64,000 nucleotides of DNA from Rhypophila decipiens. Lineage: Eukaryota > Ascomycota > Sordariomycetes > Sordariales > Naviculisporaceae. Shown piece by piece: positions 31,918 to 43,286 of the stretch (positions within the stretch are counted from its first letter, which is position 1; each line of letters starts with the position of its first letter). A program made the position numbers and the translations under genes. The stretch spans positions 1 to 64,000 of the forward strand of contig MU858130.1 of NCBI GenBank assembly GCA_033297075.1, given 5' to 3'. The notes below the pieces were generated by a model. The model searched no databases, was not told where the DNA came from, and saw nothing but the letters and a program-made list of their open reading frames with translations.

Positions 31918-33774
31918 TCAGGAACCTGACTGATGTCGACGAAACCAATTCGAAACACCCCCCCGAGGGTGTTTATTCTTCTTCTTGGTTTTGACGTTGC
32001 TCGAACTAGAGTTCAGATTGCGCATAGTCAAGATGGCCGCAGTGTCATCTTCTCCTCCGTTGTCTGCCGTGGATGAACACAAATACGCCGCGTCGATGTC
32101 GCACCCTGCCCGTGCCAACATGTCAAGAAGCTTATTGTCAAGATCTAGGGAGGTGATTCGCTTCGCCTCATTAATTTGGAGTAAGTCCTTCTCGACAATG
32201 TCAACAAGCTCTTCCAACCATTTGTCTGAGTTCCCACCAAACCTATGTAATGCAAGACGGATCTTTTCGATTGACTCCTCGACAACCGGGTTCATCGTAT
32301 ATGATTGACTGCTTATGTTCCACCAATAGAACTGAGATGACAGAGAACCATCAGATCGTCTCGCATAATGCAATCTTTCGACTTCAGCAGCGCCGAAGAG
32401 CACCCACACGATGAGGTCGTGAAACAGGCACCCCAAAGTCCAAATATCGTAACTGCGAGACCGTGGAGGCTTCGTCCCATCGTATCGGGCTTGACTTGTG
32501 CTAGGGGGTGCGTACTCTAAAAACGCACCCGTGGTGTCTGTTGGGCCCTGCCTGTTGTCGGTAACTTTCTCGTGGAATCTTGCGAGACCAACATCTGCGA
32601 CACGAAGGGTTCCGCCTGCGCCTTCGCTCCAGGGGTATCTGTCCTCACTGCAACTACTCGGATGTCCAGACTCGGAATCGTAGAACAATAGAATGTTATG
32701 CGGTCGTATATCCCCGTGGCGTCCATTTTCTTCCGAACCGTGAGCAGTGTCGGGAAGATTGTGTATGGCTTCGATTGCCGACACAATACCCCTTGTCTGT
32801 ATCAATAGCCACCGTTTCATTTCGTCTGACCTATTTTCATGATCGGAGCCGATGTCGTATTTTCGCCAGAGTCCAAAGAGATCCCCCCCAGCTGCCCAAG
32901 GAAACAGAAAAAAGTAGTCCCTCCCTCTCTTGAAAGAGTCGATGAGTTTGACAAGGTGTTTGTGGTTTAGCCTATTGATCCTGAGGAGGGCTGCCTCTTC
33001 CTGTCTGTAGGCTTTTTCGGCATCCAAGACGGTCAGTCTCTTCAGTGCCAGCATTGGGTTGTTCTTTTCCGTCTTTTCCGCCACATGACGAGATTTGTCA
33101 GCATATTTGCAAACCAAATTAGTGATGCCTATCAAAAAGAGGCGTCATCGAAAATAGGGATATTCAAGAAAGTACCATACCGGAGCGGGTCTGATCTTGA
33201 GGTATTCATGGTGCATTCTGATTTGGTAGACTTGACCATAGGCACCGGCGTGTGCATCCGGGGCACAATAAACCACGGGCAGAATGGTGCTAGGATCTAA
33301 CCATCGTTGTTCTCGAACTCCGGTCTCATCGATATCGCCAAATTCCGGCAGGTGGAAATGCCACTGATTTTCAACGAATCGACTGCGTTGATACTCCTCC
33401 AACCCGGTAATGAATATCCTCCGACGCCGGCCTTCACCGGAGGCAATCTGCGTCGTCTCAGGATCGTATGTAACAGGTAGATAACTGTCATCGAGCCCAC
33501 TATCTAACATCCTGCACAGACAAGCTTTTACCGTTTTATCGGAATTGGTTAGTATGGAAAGGAGCGTTGCTGTCACTTTGACAACGTTGCAAGCCGGCTG
33601 GCGAAAACTCCGGGATACACCCCTGGTTAGATCATCGGTGATGATCTTTCGGAGTTCACTTGGGGGGACAAATCCCCTATCGTCGTACCGATTATTCTGT
33701 TTGGTCTCGCGCATCAAATGGGCAATATCCCGTCTAGGTCGTGTGATTGCCATCTTATTGCAATACAAGGGCAT
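31918..33774 (-). CDS. Protein-kinase-like protein 2 (DVG form, probable pseudokinase)
   Basis: Exons are 33774-33181 and 33072-31918. The 108-bp intron uses GTATGG, a perfect GCTGAC branch site and an AAAG acceptor, which joins the frames; 582 residues. The start could also be at 33753. The N-terminal helical region parallels kinase-like protein 1 (SELRKIITDDL; ILPVVYCAP; GAYGQVYQIRM as glycine loop). The kinase domain has LALKRL and RHGDIRPHN, but the DFG motif is VADVGLARF and the APE region is YAPPSTSQ with no Glu. YDIWTLGCLF is kept. The Mg-binding Asp is present, so activity is not excluded, but the combination suggests a weakened or pseudo-kinase. A basic Lys-rich C-terminal tail follows (KTKKKNKHPR). 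Confidence 0.7.
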
Positions 33775-34427
33775 TGAAGTAATTCGAGGATATAGCTTAA
33801 TGAGTTGGTTGAATGTCAGCAATGGGCAATGATGGCGTGTAGGTGAGTTGAGTCGTTGACATGGAGAGGCCTGTAACCTCGAGGATCATCCGGTCTTTCT
33901 GTCCTTGGACCGTAGCAGCAATATACAGATTCCCAGCCCCATCCCATCCGGGCTTGATTGCACATCCTACATCCTCTCCCCGTATCTCCAGATCTGGCTG
34001 GTCTGTCACACAGCGTAGAGAGTGATGCGCGTTCCAACCTGAACCCGTTTAGCTAGTGTGGGTCATAGAGCCCAATGCGGCTCTGCCCATCTCCGAGAGG
34101 TGCTCTGAAGTGTCTCCACTGCAATGAGATAACTTCTGATAGGTACGCCCGTTTGGGAAGAGGGTGTGTACCGTGCATAAATCAGGAGTAAATCAGAGGG
34201 TGAGCTGCAAGGTGATTAGGCATCCTGCCCCACCCGCGGGAACCTGCATTGAGCATATGAGAATTGTGGCTGCGCATTAAATAAGAGGAGAGAAATTGTT
34301 TTTCTGTCGGAAAGAGCGCTAGGAGAAAAAAATTGTTATCCGCCACTTGTCCCCTCCCTTCTGAATTACCTGATTTCTAAGTTCTCGAGCCGTTCCCCGA
34401 CGCGCCTCCCCGCCAATTTCCAGGTCC
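33775..34427. other. Divergent promoter region, 653 bp
   Basis: This region lies between the oppositely oriented kinase-like genes 2 and 3, so a shared regulatory region is possible. No coding region is supported. Confidence 0.45.
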
Positions 34428-36371
34428 ATGCCCAACGAGTTTCCGGTGATCAGCAAGCAACCGAGAACGAGAAGATACCTAGTCCTAATGTTGTGTTTTG
34501 GTCGCAAATTTCGCCGGCCAGGGGAGGGTATCGGCGCCCTAAACAATCAGCTTTACAACGACAAACACCGGGCAATAAGCGACTTTTCGGGTCGCAAAGA
34601 CAAGTACTGGCCCACAACCATTATCGACCATCTCATCTGCGAGAATGCCGTGCGTGATGCGCTCCCCAACGCAAACAAGGATTTCAAGAAGGGACTAATG
34701 GACTTCATTCTCCATGATGCCAAGAAGCTCTTCACGCTGGCAGTAATCGCCGTGCGCGAAGAAAAACAGCTGCTGGAGCTGATGAGGTTTTTGGAGAAGA
34801 ACGGGATCAGCGATAAAGACGTCTCTTGCCAGATTAAAGTTGATGGTGCCAGGGAGCAAAGTTATTATCTTGACAGTGATAGACTGACCATGGCCAAGTT
34901 TAGAACTGGCGCGCCCAAGGATGCACTGCTTGAGAGGCTCCATGACCACCAGTGGAACGTTTTTGTCCCAGTTCTGTCGACAGCAAGGGCTAGTTACAGC
35001 TTCGCCGGAGACGCGATATTGCCCTTCAAGATCCTCAAAAAGGTTGACGAAGGGCAGGGTGGGTTCAGCAGGGTACACCAAGTCGAAATACAACCAGGGC
35101 ATATCGAGGATCACAATGACGATGCACTCCCAGCGTCATTCGCTGTCAAGGAGATTATTCCACCGAACCCGGAAGAGCGGGCGAGGATCGCCCAGAGCTT
35201 TGAGAACGAGGCCAACACGCTGCAGAGGATGAATGAGAAAGGGAACATGAACATATTGCGCTTTATTACGGCTTTTACGAAAGGCGACGATCCAAAGTTC
35301 AGATCATACTACCTCCTCTTTGAATGGGCCGATGGAGCTAGCTTAGAGGACCTTTTCGGGCAGCATCCCACTCCCGTACTTGATGATAATCTCGTTCAAC
35401 TGGTAGTACACCAGATCCAAGGACTTGCCGTCGCTCTAAAGGAGACCCATGACAACAAAATTCGACATGGTGATCTGAAACCACTCAATATTCTACGATT
35501 TGCACCCACCTCTGGCAACATAATTGGGACCCTCAAGATCGGTGACTGGGGGCTAGCCAAGTATCACAGTGAAGCAACCGCGCTCCGATTTGAGAAGGGG
35601 ATTCACACCACCACCAAGTACTTCACACGGTTTTACGAGCCTCCTGAGATAGAGATTGGCGACGTCCGTCTTCTTGGTCGCCAGTACGATGTGTGGTCTC
35701 TGGGTTGCATCGTGTTAGAACTCCTCATATGGTTGTTGTACGGTCAGGCAGGGCTCAACCGATTCCGTACCGACGTTGCCGGCCACATGGGAGAACGGCT
35801 GCCCTGCTACGAAATTGTTTCCGATGCCGAGTCGGATTCTAGCATACGGATGGGAAGAGTACGTCCTATCGTGGTAAAGTGGATGGAGTTCATGGCTGAA
35901 GAGGCGGTTTGTGATGACGAAACGGCACTCGGCGCTCTGCTGAAACTCATCAAGAACCATCTCCTGGTCATTGAACTGCCTCCAGACTATGGAAATACAG
36001 TATATGAGAAAGTGCTTGAATCTACTGATGAAGATGCAATTACAGGCCGCGCAGCCAGCAATGGCGGACTTGCTATCCCTACTTTGCCCACGTTCGAGAT
36101 CACGCCGCCCAAAACGACGGAAGTCGGCCCCATCGCTAAAAACAGACCCAAGGCAACTCGAGCAACTTCAGACAATCTGGTCAGCATACTTGAGAGAGAG
36201 ATGGATGCCGACGATCGCGCCGAGGACTTTTGGTTCCGCCACGGCCCCCGGAAGCGAATTCCAAATTTTGGGACGACACCGACGAGCCAAAGTCCAGGTG
36301 GCCTACTAGATATGCCTTCGAGCAGTGCTTCCAGTCGGAAACAGAGACTTGTAGGGATACAAAACCATTGA
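34428..36371 (+). CDS. Protein-kinase-like protein 3 (DWG form)
   Basis: The single exon is 647 residues from the ATG at 34428; a second candidate start is 34488 (MLCFGRK). The N-terminal helical region resembles the other two (IIDHLICENAVRDAL; HQWNVFVPVLS; AILPFKILKKVDEGQGGFS, including a glycine loop GQGGFS). The kinase domain shows FAVKEI, RHGDLKPLNILRF, IGDWGLAKY in place of DFG, EPPEIE for the APE region and YDVWSLGCIVLELLIW. DWG is tolerated in some active kinases. The C-terminal 130 residues are Ser/Thr/Pro-rich and probably disordered. It is transcribed away from kinase-like gene 2. Confidence 0.8.
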   Translation: MPNEFPVISKQPRTRRYLVLMLCFGRKFRRPGEGIGALNNQLYNDKHRAISDFSGRKDKYWPTTIIDHLICENAVRDALPNANKDFKKGLMDFILHDAKKLFTLAVIAVREEKQLLELMRFLEKNGISDKDVSCQIKVDGAREQSYYLDSDRLTMAKFRTGAPKDALLERLHDHQWNVFVPVLSTARASYSFAGDAILPFKILKKVDEGQGGFSRVHQVEIQPGHIEDHNDDALPASFAVKEIIPPNPEERARIAQSFENEANTLQRMNEKGNMNILRFITAFTKGDDPKFRSYYLLFEWADGASLEDLFGQHPTPVLDDNLVQLVVHQIQGLAVALKETHDNKIRHGDLKPLNILRFAPTSGNIIGTLKIGDWGLAKYHSEATALRFEKGIHTTTKYFTRFYEPPEIEIGDVRLLGRQYDVWSLGCIVLELLIWLLYGQAGLNRFRTDVAGHMGERLPCYEIVSDAESDSSIRMGRVRPIVVKWMEFMAEEAVCDDETALGALLKLIKNHLLVIELPPDYGNTVYEKVLESTDEDAITGRAASNGGLAIPTLPTFEITPPKTTEVGPIAKNRPKATRATSDNLVSILEREMDADDRAEDFWFRHGPRKRIPNFGTTPTSQSPGGLLDMPSSSASSRKQRLVGIQNH

Positions 36372-36958
36372 ATGATATTTACCACTGCGAATGCTAACGC
36401 TTCACCCTGTAACCACAGCTTGTGCGTACTAGCTCCATCCCACATCATGATATGTTTTAAGATCACCCTTGATCTAGCAGCCGACTGAGATATGTCTCGG
36501 GCAACAGGATGTAAGCTGATCATCCACGCAGTCCTAGAAAAACAACATTCTGTTGGCAGGGCGTTAATGTGTATCCAACCGTGCAGTATGTGAGTCGAAG
36601 ATACCCCTTTAACAAACCGCGAGCACATGAAGCCAAAAGGTTGACCAAACCGGAACTGATCCGTGACACAGAAGGTACGTACGAAAAGAGTTTAAGGAAT
36701 CTTGGGCGGGCTTGAGATGCTTGGTTTCCTGACTGCCATGTGTCTTTCGGGGGACAAGGGCTGACAACATTCTCCGCGACAAGCATGTAAGACACCGCAA
36801 GACCACATTATAAGAACCAAAATGCTCTTGGCTAACGGCAGAACGCCATCCGATTGCATCTGATATGTAGCCAGTAAGTCAGTCGTCCAGTGAACGGTGG
36901 GGAAAAGACAAGCCGGTGCTAATTAAGACCTGCCATCTAGAAAGTGGGTTGCTCCCAA
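36372..36958. other. Intergenic, 587 bp
   Basis: This is the spacer between kinase-like gene 3 and the second HET gene. No gene is supported. Confidence 0.45.
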
Positions 36959-39131
36959 ATGACGGGGTTTCCCTCAACAGTAACACGATCAGCGCGTATT
37001 GACTCATCTCATCTCTCTAGCTTGATTATGAATGGGAAACACATTTAGACAATACTTTCGCCTCGGAGGTTGTATCGAAGATTCGCGACTCCCCCAAGCT
37101 CCCGTTGCCACCGACCCGAAGACCAGCACCACTCTGCAAGTCCTGCGACAAGCTAGACTTTCTTGGTGTCCTCGGCTTCTCGGTAGAATGGGCTGCTGCG
37201 GAGATGGAGGCAAGGGCAAAAAACAACCGTTGTGGGCTATGCACTCTGCTCTGGAAAACTGCCCGAGCGCACAACAACACAAGCCACGATATCAGGATCC
37301 GGTTTTGGAGGGACAACTCCTCAATGAGAATGACGGGTGCCGCCCACCCCGTTCTATCCATTTTCCGTGGGTTGGGTGAGTCGAAATTATAAATTATTTA
37401 TAAATCTCGAGAAGCTGCCTGTGCTGATGTAGGACTCCTTTACGTTCAGAATCATCGCCCGAACTTGACCAAGTTCAAATCGGGCTGCCACGGCTTCCCG
37501 ACCCGGGCAGCCGAACCCATTTCGAGATCCTGAGGCAATGGCTGCAAGCATGCAACGACAAAGCTTTGCATCCAAGCTGTCAACCAGAGTGGGTCTTGAA
37601 TTCCTCCTCCAGACCCAGCATGCCGACAAGAGTAATCGACGTGGGCCGGGAAGGCGATGAGACTGTACGCCTATGGGAGCCCGGCACCGAGGATAAGCAA
37701 GACTACATCGCCCTGTCCTATCCCTGGGGTGAACCACCGCATTTCATGACCACATGGGCCAACGTCCACAAGTTCATGAAGAACGGCATCAAACTCTCCG
37801 ACTTGCCTGCAACCTTCAAAGACGCTGTCTGCATAACCAGGGTGCTGGGAAAGCGATACCTCTGGATCGATGGCCTATGTATTATCCAGGGGCCGGGTGG
37901 TGACTTCGACATCCAGGCCGAGAGAATGGAGGTGATTTTCCAGTCCGCCTATTGCGTACTAGCGGCGAGCAGGGCCCACAGACAGACCGATGGATTCCTC
38001 GGCCCCCGCCCGCCGCGCGATTACGTCACGATCAAGCATGGAGCAGCCTTATTCTACATGTGTGAGAATATTGACGACTTCGCATCTGACATCCTGGACG
38101 GGCACCTGAATAAACGTGGATGGGTACTCCAAGAACACGCACTCGCCCGGCGGACCATCTTCTTCGCAGAGCGCCAGACCTACTGGGAGTGTGGAGATGG
38201 TGGTGTACGCTGCGAGACCATGACGAGAATGACCAACAATCTGGCTGCCTTCCTTGGGGACCCTCACTTCCCGCGTATTATCATGTCGGCTACCCAGGGC
38301 GAGAAAATCATTCGCTTGCTGAACCTTTTCCGAACTTATTCGTCTCTTGGCCTCACAAACCCCACCGACCGCCCTTTCGCCATCGACGGCATCCAGAGTT
38401 GTCTTTTGAAGGCGTTTCAGACCAAAGGCGCCTATGGAATCTTTGGTCTAGATGATGAGGACGACGGCTTTGGCCCCGCCAAGAAGCAGTCCCGCCACCA
38501 CCACCGCGATCCGGGACAGCGCGGCCTGCTGCGACGAACCCTGCTCTGGCATAGGCCGGAAGACAATCCCGCCAGCCGCACAAACGAAACCAAACCAAAG
38601 GCATCGTCGACCCTGACGCCAATTGCCTTCCCGCCAGGGCAGCTAGCCGTACCGCCCTCCTGGTCTTGGATGGCCTACATGGGCGAGATTGAGTTTCTCA
38701 AACCCGGATTCGGCACCGCCGATTGGGTGGACGTAGTCGTATCTTCCATTCCCAGACTTGACGGGGGCGAGCCTATCATGTCGCCAGCATTGCACGGCCT
38801 TGCTAGGGATATCCTCTTTTCCAGGGTGGATGGACAGGAAATTCTGGGCAAGTTGTTCTACGATGCAGCCTCGCCGCCGAAGGGAGATGATCGGCAGACA
38901 AAGACAACAACCAAGTGTCTTGTTTTGGGTGTTGAGAAGGGCGGTGGTCAGAGTACCGACTTGAGGAGACACTATTTTCTGCTGGTCCGTCCAATAGGGA
39001 CATGGGATGTTGGAGGCAGCCAGGAGTTTCAAATACCGAGAGGAACGGTGCATCGGAGGATCGGTGCTGGCTACTTGCCGGGTCGGTGTATAGGTCCCGT
39101 GAAAGATGGGAAAATGATTTGGGTGGTTTGA
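36959..39131 (+). CDS. HET-domain protein, second
   Basis: Coding is certain from about 37021. The first seven codons (36959-36979) are proposed because they join in frame to the TAG acceptor at 37020, but that intron would be only 41 bp, so the true start may lie elsewhere. The second intron is 37376-37449 (GTGAGT donor, GCTGAT branch). The N-terminal part has the Cys-rich segment often preceding HET domains (LCKSCDKLDF, CGLCTLLWK). The HET blocks are YIALSYPWGE, LWIDGLCIIQG and LNKRGWVLQEHALARRTIFF, and the tail has PSWSWMAYMG. The length is about 680 residues. It probably acts in incompatibility or regulated cell death; no prion-forming or NLR partner is seen beside it. Confidence 0.8.
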
Positions 39132-39716
39132 TGACTTTCGGGGCTACAGGTTGTTGGGAACTGGGAGAGGAATATGAAGGTTGAACCGGATGATGATCTT
39201 AGACTTGATCTCGATTATAGAACACAACATGCAATTTTCACTGTTTTCTATGCCATTCCACCTCGGTATTGATAATTTCTGAAAATACTGCAAGGAAAAA
39301 TGTCTTAGAAGATGGACAGACCTAACATGGCGCATTGCTCTCAGGATCTCGCCTGCCACCAAACATACATGGTACTTAACATGAAGCAATGACGATAAAA
39401 ACATGTTGAGATGGTACTTCTAGATTAACTTGACTCTACTAGACTTTGCTTGGCTACGCCTTCAGCCAAAAGTCCTTCAACAAGAAGATACTGGCGCAAG
39501 TCGATTCCCAATGCTTCAGTGGATGAACAACGGAAAGCTCGAAACGACGAAGAAGCTGCAAGATGATGAAAGTTAATGAAAACCCAGAGTGCGGGCAGGC
39601 ACGGTGGCAACTCACCTCAACAAACACCTTATTCATCTCCATCCAGGCAATATCCTTGCCAAGACACTGGATTTTCTTATCCGGACCACGTCCTCAACCC
39701 GCTATATGCTGCATAT
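39132..39716. other. Intergenic between convergent genes, 585 bp
   Basis: This is the shared 3' flank of the HET gene and the broken minus-strand gene. No gene is seen. Confidence 0.45.
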
Positions 39717-41961
39717 TTACGCATCAGGTAGCGAATCGTAATCAGAACCAAGCAGGTGACGTTTTAGGCGGCGTCTGTGTTCCATGAGCGGGTTTGATAT
39801 AGGAGACGTCTCGGGCTCAGTCTTCTTTTGTTCCTCCTCTTCCTGAATTGACTGCAGTCTGAGCTGCTCCTTGTGTTCCTGATCCCACTCCAGCCTGACC
39901 AACATCTTTTCTATATCAACCGGTGTGATGGGTGTCGTGGGCATCTTCTCTTGTACCTGCCCAGGCCGCTTAGGTATTTTCTTGTCTTCGTCAAAGCGGC
40001 GAGCAATACCCTCCATCATTTTCCTTCTCTCTTCCCGCTGTTTCTCCTCTTTGTTCTTCTCGGCCTCCCACTCGGTTCTCTGTCGAACCCGTGTCGACTG
40101 CGGGCTGGCGACTGGCGGCGGGCTGGAGGGGGGCCTGCTCGTTGGTTCGTGGTCCCGGTCCGTGCTGTCGTCGTCGCTTCTGCTTCTGCTGCTGCTGTTG
40201 GAATTGTTGTTGTAGCTGTTGTTGTCGCTGTTGCTGTTCCGCTCGGCATCCAAGTCTGTTGCTGGTAGCAATGGTTCGCCTTGCAGATGATAGATGCCCA
40301 GAATCTCGTCGTGATCTCCCTCGTCGGTACTCTCCAGATCGCCATCATTGAGTAACTAGTACTCGTTATCCAGTTCCTCCTTGACAGGATCTTTCGGTGG
40401 TAATTTCTTGAACAGCTTCAACTTGTCCCGTCTCAACCGTCGGCCCTCTTTATACTCTTCTCCTTCTCTCCTCTTCATCTCCTGCTCTTGTTTGTCCATC
40501 TCCTGATTCCACTCGTCGGCCCTGTTGAAAAAGTCGACATACCTGTCTGCATCTTCTTTATCCTGTGTCACCTTTTCCCTCTCGGCCCGTTTTCTCCTCG
40601 CCCAGACAGCAATCCTTCTTTGGAGCTCGTACCTCCTCCTCTTGTTCTGAAACTCCTTCTCGTCCACCAAGGCATTCAACCCCTTCAACATGTCCCGCAT
40701 CAGTCTCTTCTTTCCGCCTCTCTTCTTAATCTCGCCAGTCCTAGGCTCAGGCGGTGGAATTACGGGGCCCGTGGGGACTCCTCCGTCATCCTCAACCCCA
40801 TCAAGCGATGCATCGAATCGAGCAAATAGCCTTGCATGGCAACTTCATCGCCATGCCTCGGCCCAGCTTCTCCTCCGCGAACATCAAACCACTGAGGCCA
40901 AAAGGCAGGAACATTCTCCCACCCAAACAAACCAAACCGCATAAAAGTAACCAAATCCGCTAGCACATGGAACGGGGTCGTCCAAGGCTCGATGTCCTCG
41001 GCAGGCTTGGACCCGATGCCTTCGACAATCTGCATTGTATCAATCTTTGGCATTTCGCTTGCGACAAGCCAGTTGTTGAATGCGTGATGGATGCCACTGG
41101 ACGCGCTGTCGGGGTAATCTTGTATCCGGACGAATAAATGCCCCTTGTTGGTGGCAGCATGGCGGATAAGCAAAGTCCAGTGTTGCTTACCGGTCAGATC
41201 GACAAAATGGAAGGTTACTCGCGCCCTGACGAAGCGGCGAGTGTCAAACATGCGATCTGGTCCGTACTTGGTTGTGATGTCCCTATCGAAAGGCTTGCAG
41301 ATTTTGGCGTCGGAAAGGGTAAACTCGGCGGGTTGGATATCGGTAAACACTGCTAGATTCATGTCGCGGGGGTCTTCGCGCTCGACCAACACAGACGGGC
41401 TGGTCACGGTGAGGCTGTAACAGCCCGGGGCGATCCACCATCTTCCGTAGTTGATCGGCCCGAGGCCTTCTCCCGGAAAGTGATCTTGGGTGTAGGCTAC
41501 CAGCCGATTTGCCCAGGTGTAGAGGTGCGTTGCATGCCAATATTTCTGTTTCCTGCCAAGCACGACACCGTTGTGAAGGCGGAGCTAGATTGTCCTCAGG
41601 TGGTCCGAGTTATCTGGTCCATGCATGCGGCTGGTCCAGCGCGGTTGGTTGAGGGGCCGGAAGTGGTTGTCTAGGATTGGGTGCGCTCCTAGGCGGTGGT
41701 AATTTAGGAAGAGAAGCTGTTCTAGTTCGGCATCGGTCCCGATGAATTCTTCGGCCCAGACGGTTTCTAGGAAGGGAGGATCGGCCAGGAGAGGTTCCCC
41801 GGGTAAGCGTTCGCTGAGAACGTAGACCAGGGAGCTGTTTGGGATACGGGGGCTCTGGGGAGATCCGAGTTGTCGGGGAGGGCGAATTTGGCTGGGTCGG
41901 ACAGGTCCTCCAGGGTGAAGAAGTCGAGGAGGTGTTCTGGGAAGGGCTCTGAGAGAGGCAT
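39717..41961 (-). pseudogene. Broken gene for a charged coiled-coil protein with HWxL-type domain
   Basis: From an ATG at 41961 (MPLSEPFPEHLLDFF) the coding signal continues to 39717 but is interrupted four times. One base is missing at the G run 41848-41852, a TAG is in frame at 41585-41587, one base is missing at the C run 40796-40799, and another TAG is in frame at 40356-40358. Both TAGs could derive from CAG by one C-to-T change. The middle part (YWHATHLYTWANRL; GKQHWTLLIRHAA; IQDYPDSASSGIHHAF) is reminiscent of Ulp1/C48 peptidases but shows no catalytic Cys, so that is only a hint. The C-terminal 300 residues are very rich in Glu, Lys and Arg and probably form a coiled coil, with an Asn/Ser tract. 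It lies downstream of, and parallel to, the SNF2-like helicase gene. Confidence 0.5.
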
Positions 41962-43286
41962 TTTGGCGAGGTGGGACCAGCTCTCGGTGATACTGGTGCA
42001 GTGGCAGGATCTTGTTTCAGTGAGTCTGGGCTGTTGTTTTGGGACTGTGAAACTGGTGATGGCCGGGTTGAAGCTGAACATGCACAGGAGGTGTCTTCGA
42101 GAAGTCTCTGCTAGGAAAAAAGGTGCTCGTCAAGATGGAGGGGAAGAGAACGGAATGGCGGATACATATGGTCAGACAAAGAATCGGCCTGCCTAGACAC
42201 ATGATCGAAAGTGCGTTGGTTGCCTGAGGCCAACTTTGTGGACATGTATTTTTGCCACGCTTCGATTGATGCTTTTGCTGTGACGAGATCTGCCGAGCTT
42301 GTCATGGCAGGTTCTTTGATGTTGCTCCGTTTGCCTTTATCGACATGCCCGGCTGCGTAGAGCTTTATACATACTGTAGAAATGAAAGACACGGGACGCC
42401 TTGATAGGTGCGAGCAATCAACCGCCAGGTTCTTTCACGAAGTCTCTTTTATTCTTTGTGGGCACACGAATAAAACCCTGTACAGAAAGCCTTTTGTGCC
42501 AACACATTGTGAAGTAGTATAGAGCTCCCTTTGTCTTTTCTCTGAAGCCTAACGAGGCAACGAACAAAGCCTGGTAGTCAAAGAAACGTCCGAGGTGCGC
42601 TTGCACCATTGTCCTGGCGACCTACCTCTTTGTAACTGAAACTCTAACTGCTGAGACTGTCATGATTGGCCAATCGATGCGCATATGGATAGCAAGTAGA
42701 GCTAGCGGGGGACGAGCAGGCAGGCGATGGCATCAATGAGCTTTATTAGACCTTAGCATGTTGGGGATTTAGTAAACAGTCATCCGATACCCCATATATG
42801 GTTTGGCCAGAGTTAAGAAGGATAGTTCCAATAAAATAAAAGAGGAAGAAAAGGTGTAGAAATGGAAATCTAAGTAAACAGCTGGAAACAAAAAAACTAT
42901 TATACAACGTTGATACTCTGACTATCCAACTTTAAAGAGCAACTGTATTACCTGGTAATGACGCATCTGATCCGATCGCCTGATACAAGTAAAACTCAAC
43001 AATCTTGCAAGATACAACAATGGCGGTCAACATTTTCATCCCTGAATTGCGTCCAGCTCGCAGTGCAGCATCACAAGAGGGCTTAAAGAGCAATCTTGCT
43101 CGCACACCCCCTTTCACAGATCTCCCATCCTCCCCTTTTTTATCTACATTGCAGCTGGTAGTTAAAGATCCTTCTTGTCGACGTAAAGAGGCACCATTTC
43201 ATGGCAACCACCCATCAGGCCCAGTCAACACACAACACCACCACTTGCTGTCGCCAGCACTGTTGTCGCCAACGCCATTGACGCCA
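41962..43286. other. Intergenic, 1.3 kb
   Basis: This separates two minus-strand genes. An open minus-strand stretch at about 42111-42303 (MTSSADLVTAKASIEAWQKY) looks protein-like and could be an upstream exon of the broken gene, but no junction could be fixed. Confidence 0.4.

Noticed and set aside
40356..40413. Intron removing the TAG at 40356
   Set aside because: The only GT-AG candidate is 58 bp, not a multiple of three, with a poor donor, and would break the downstream frame.
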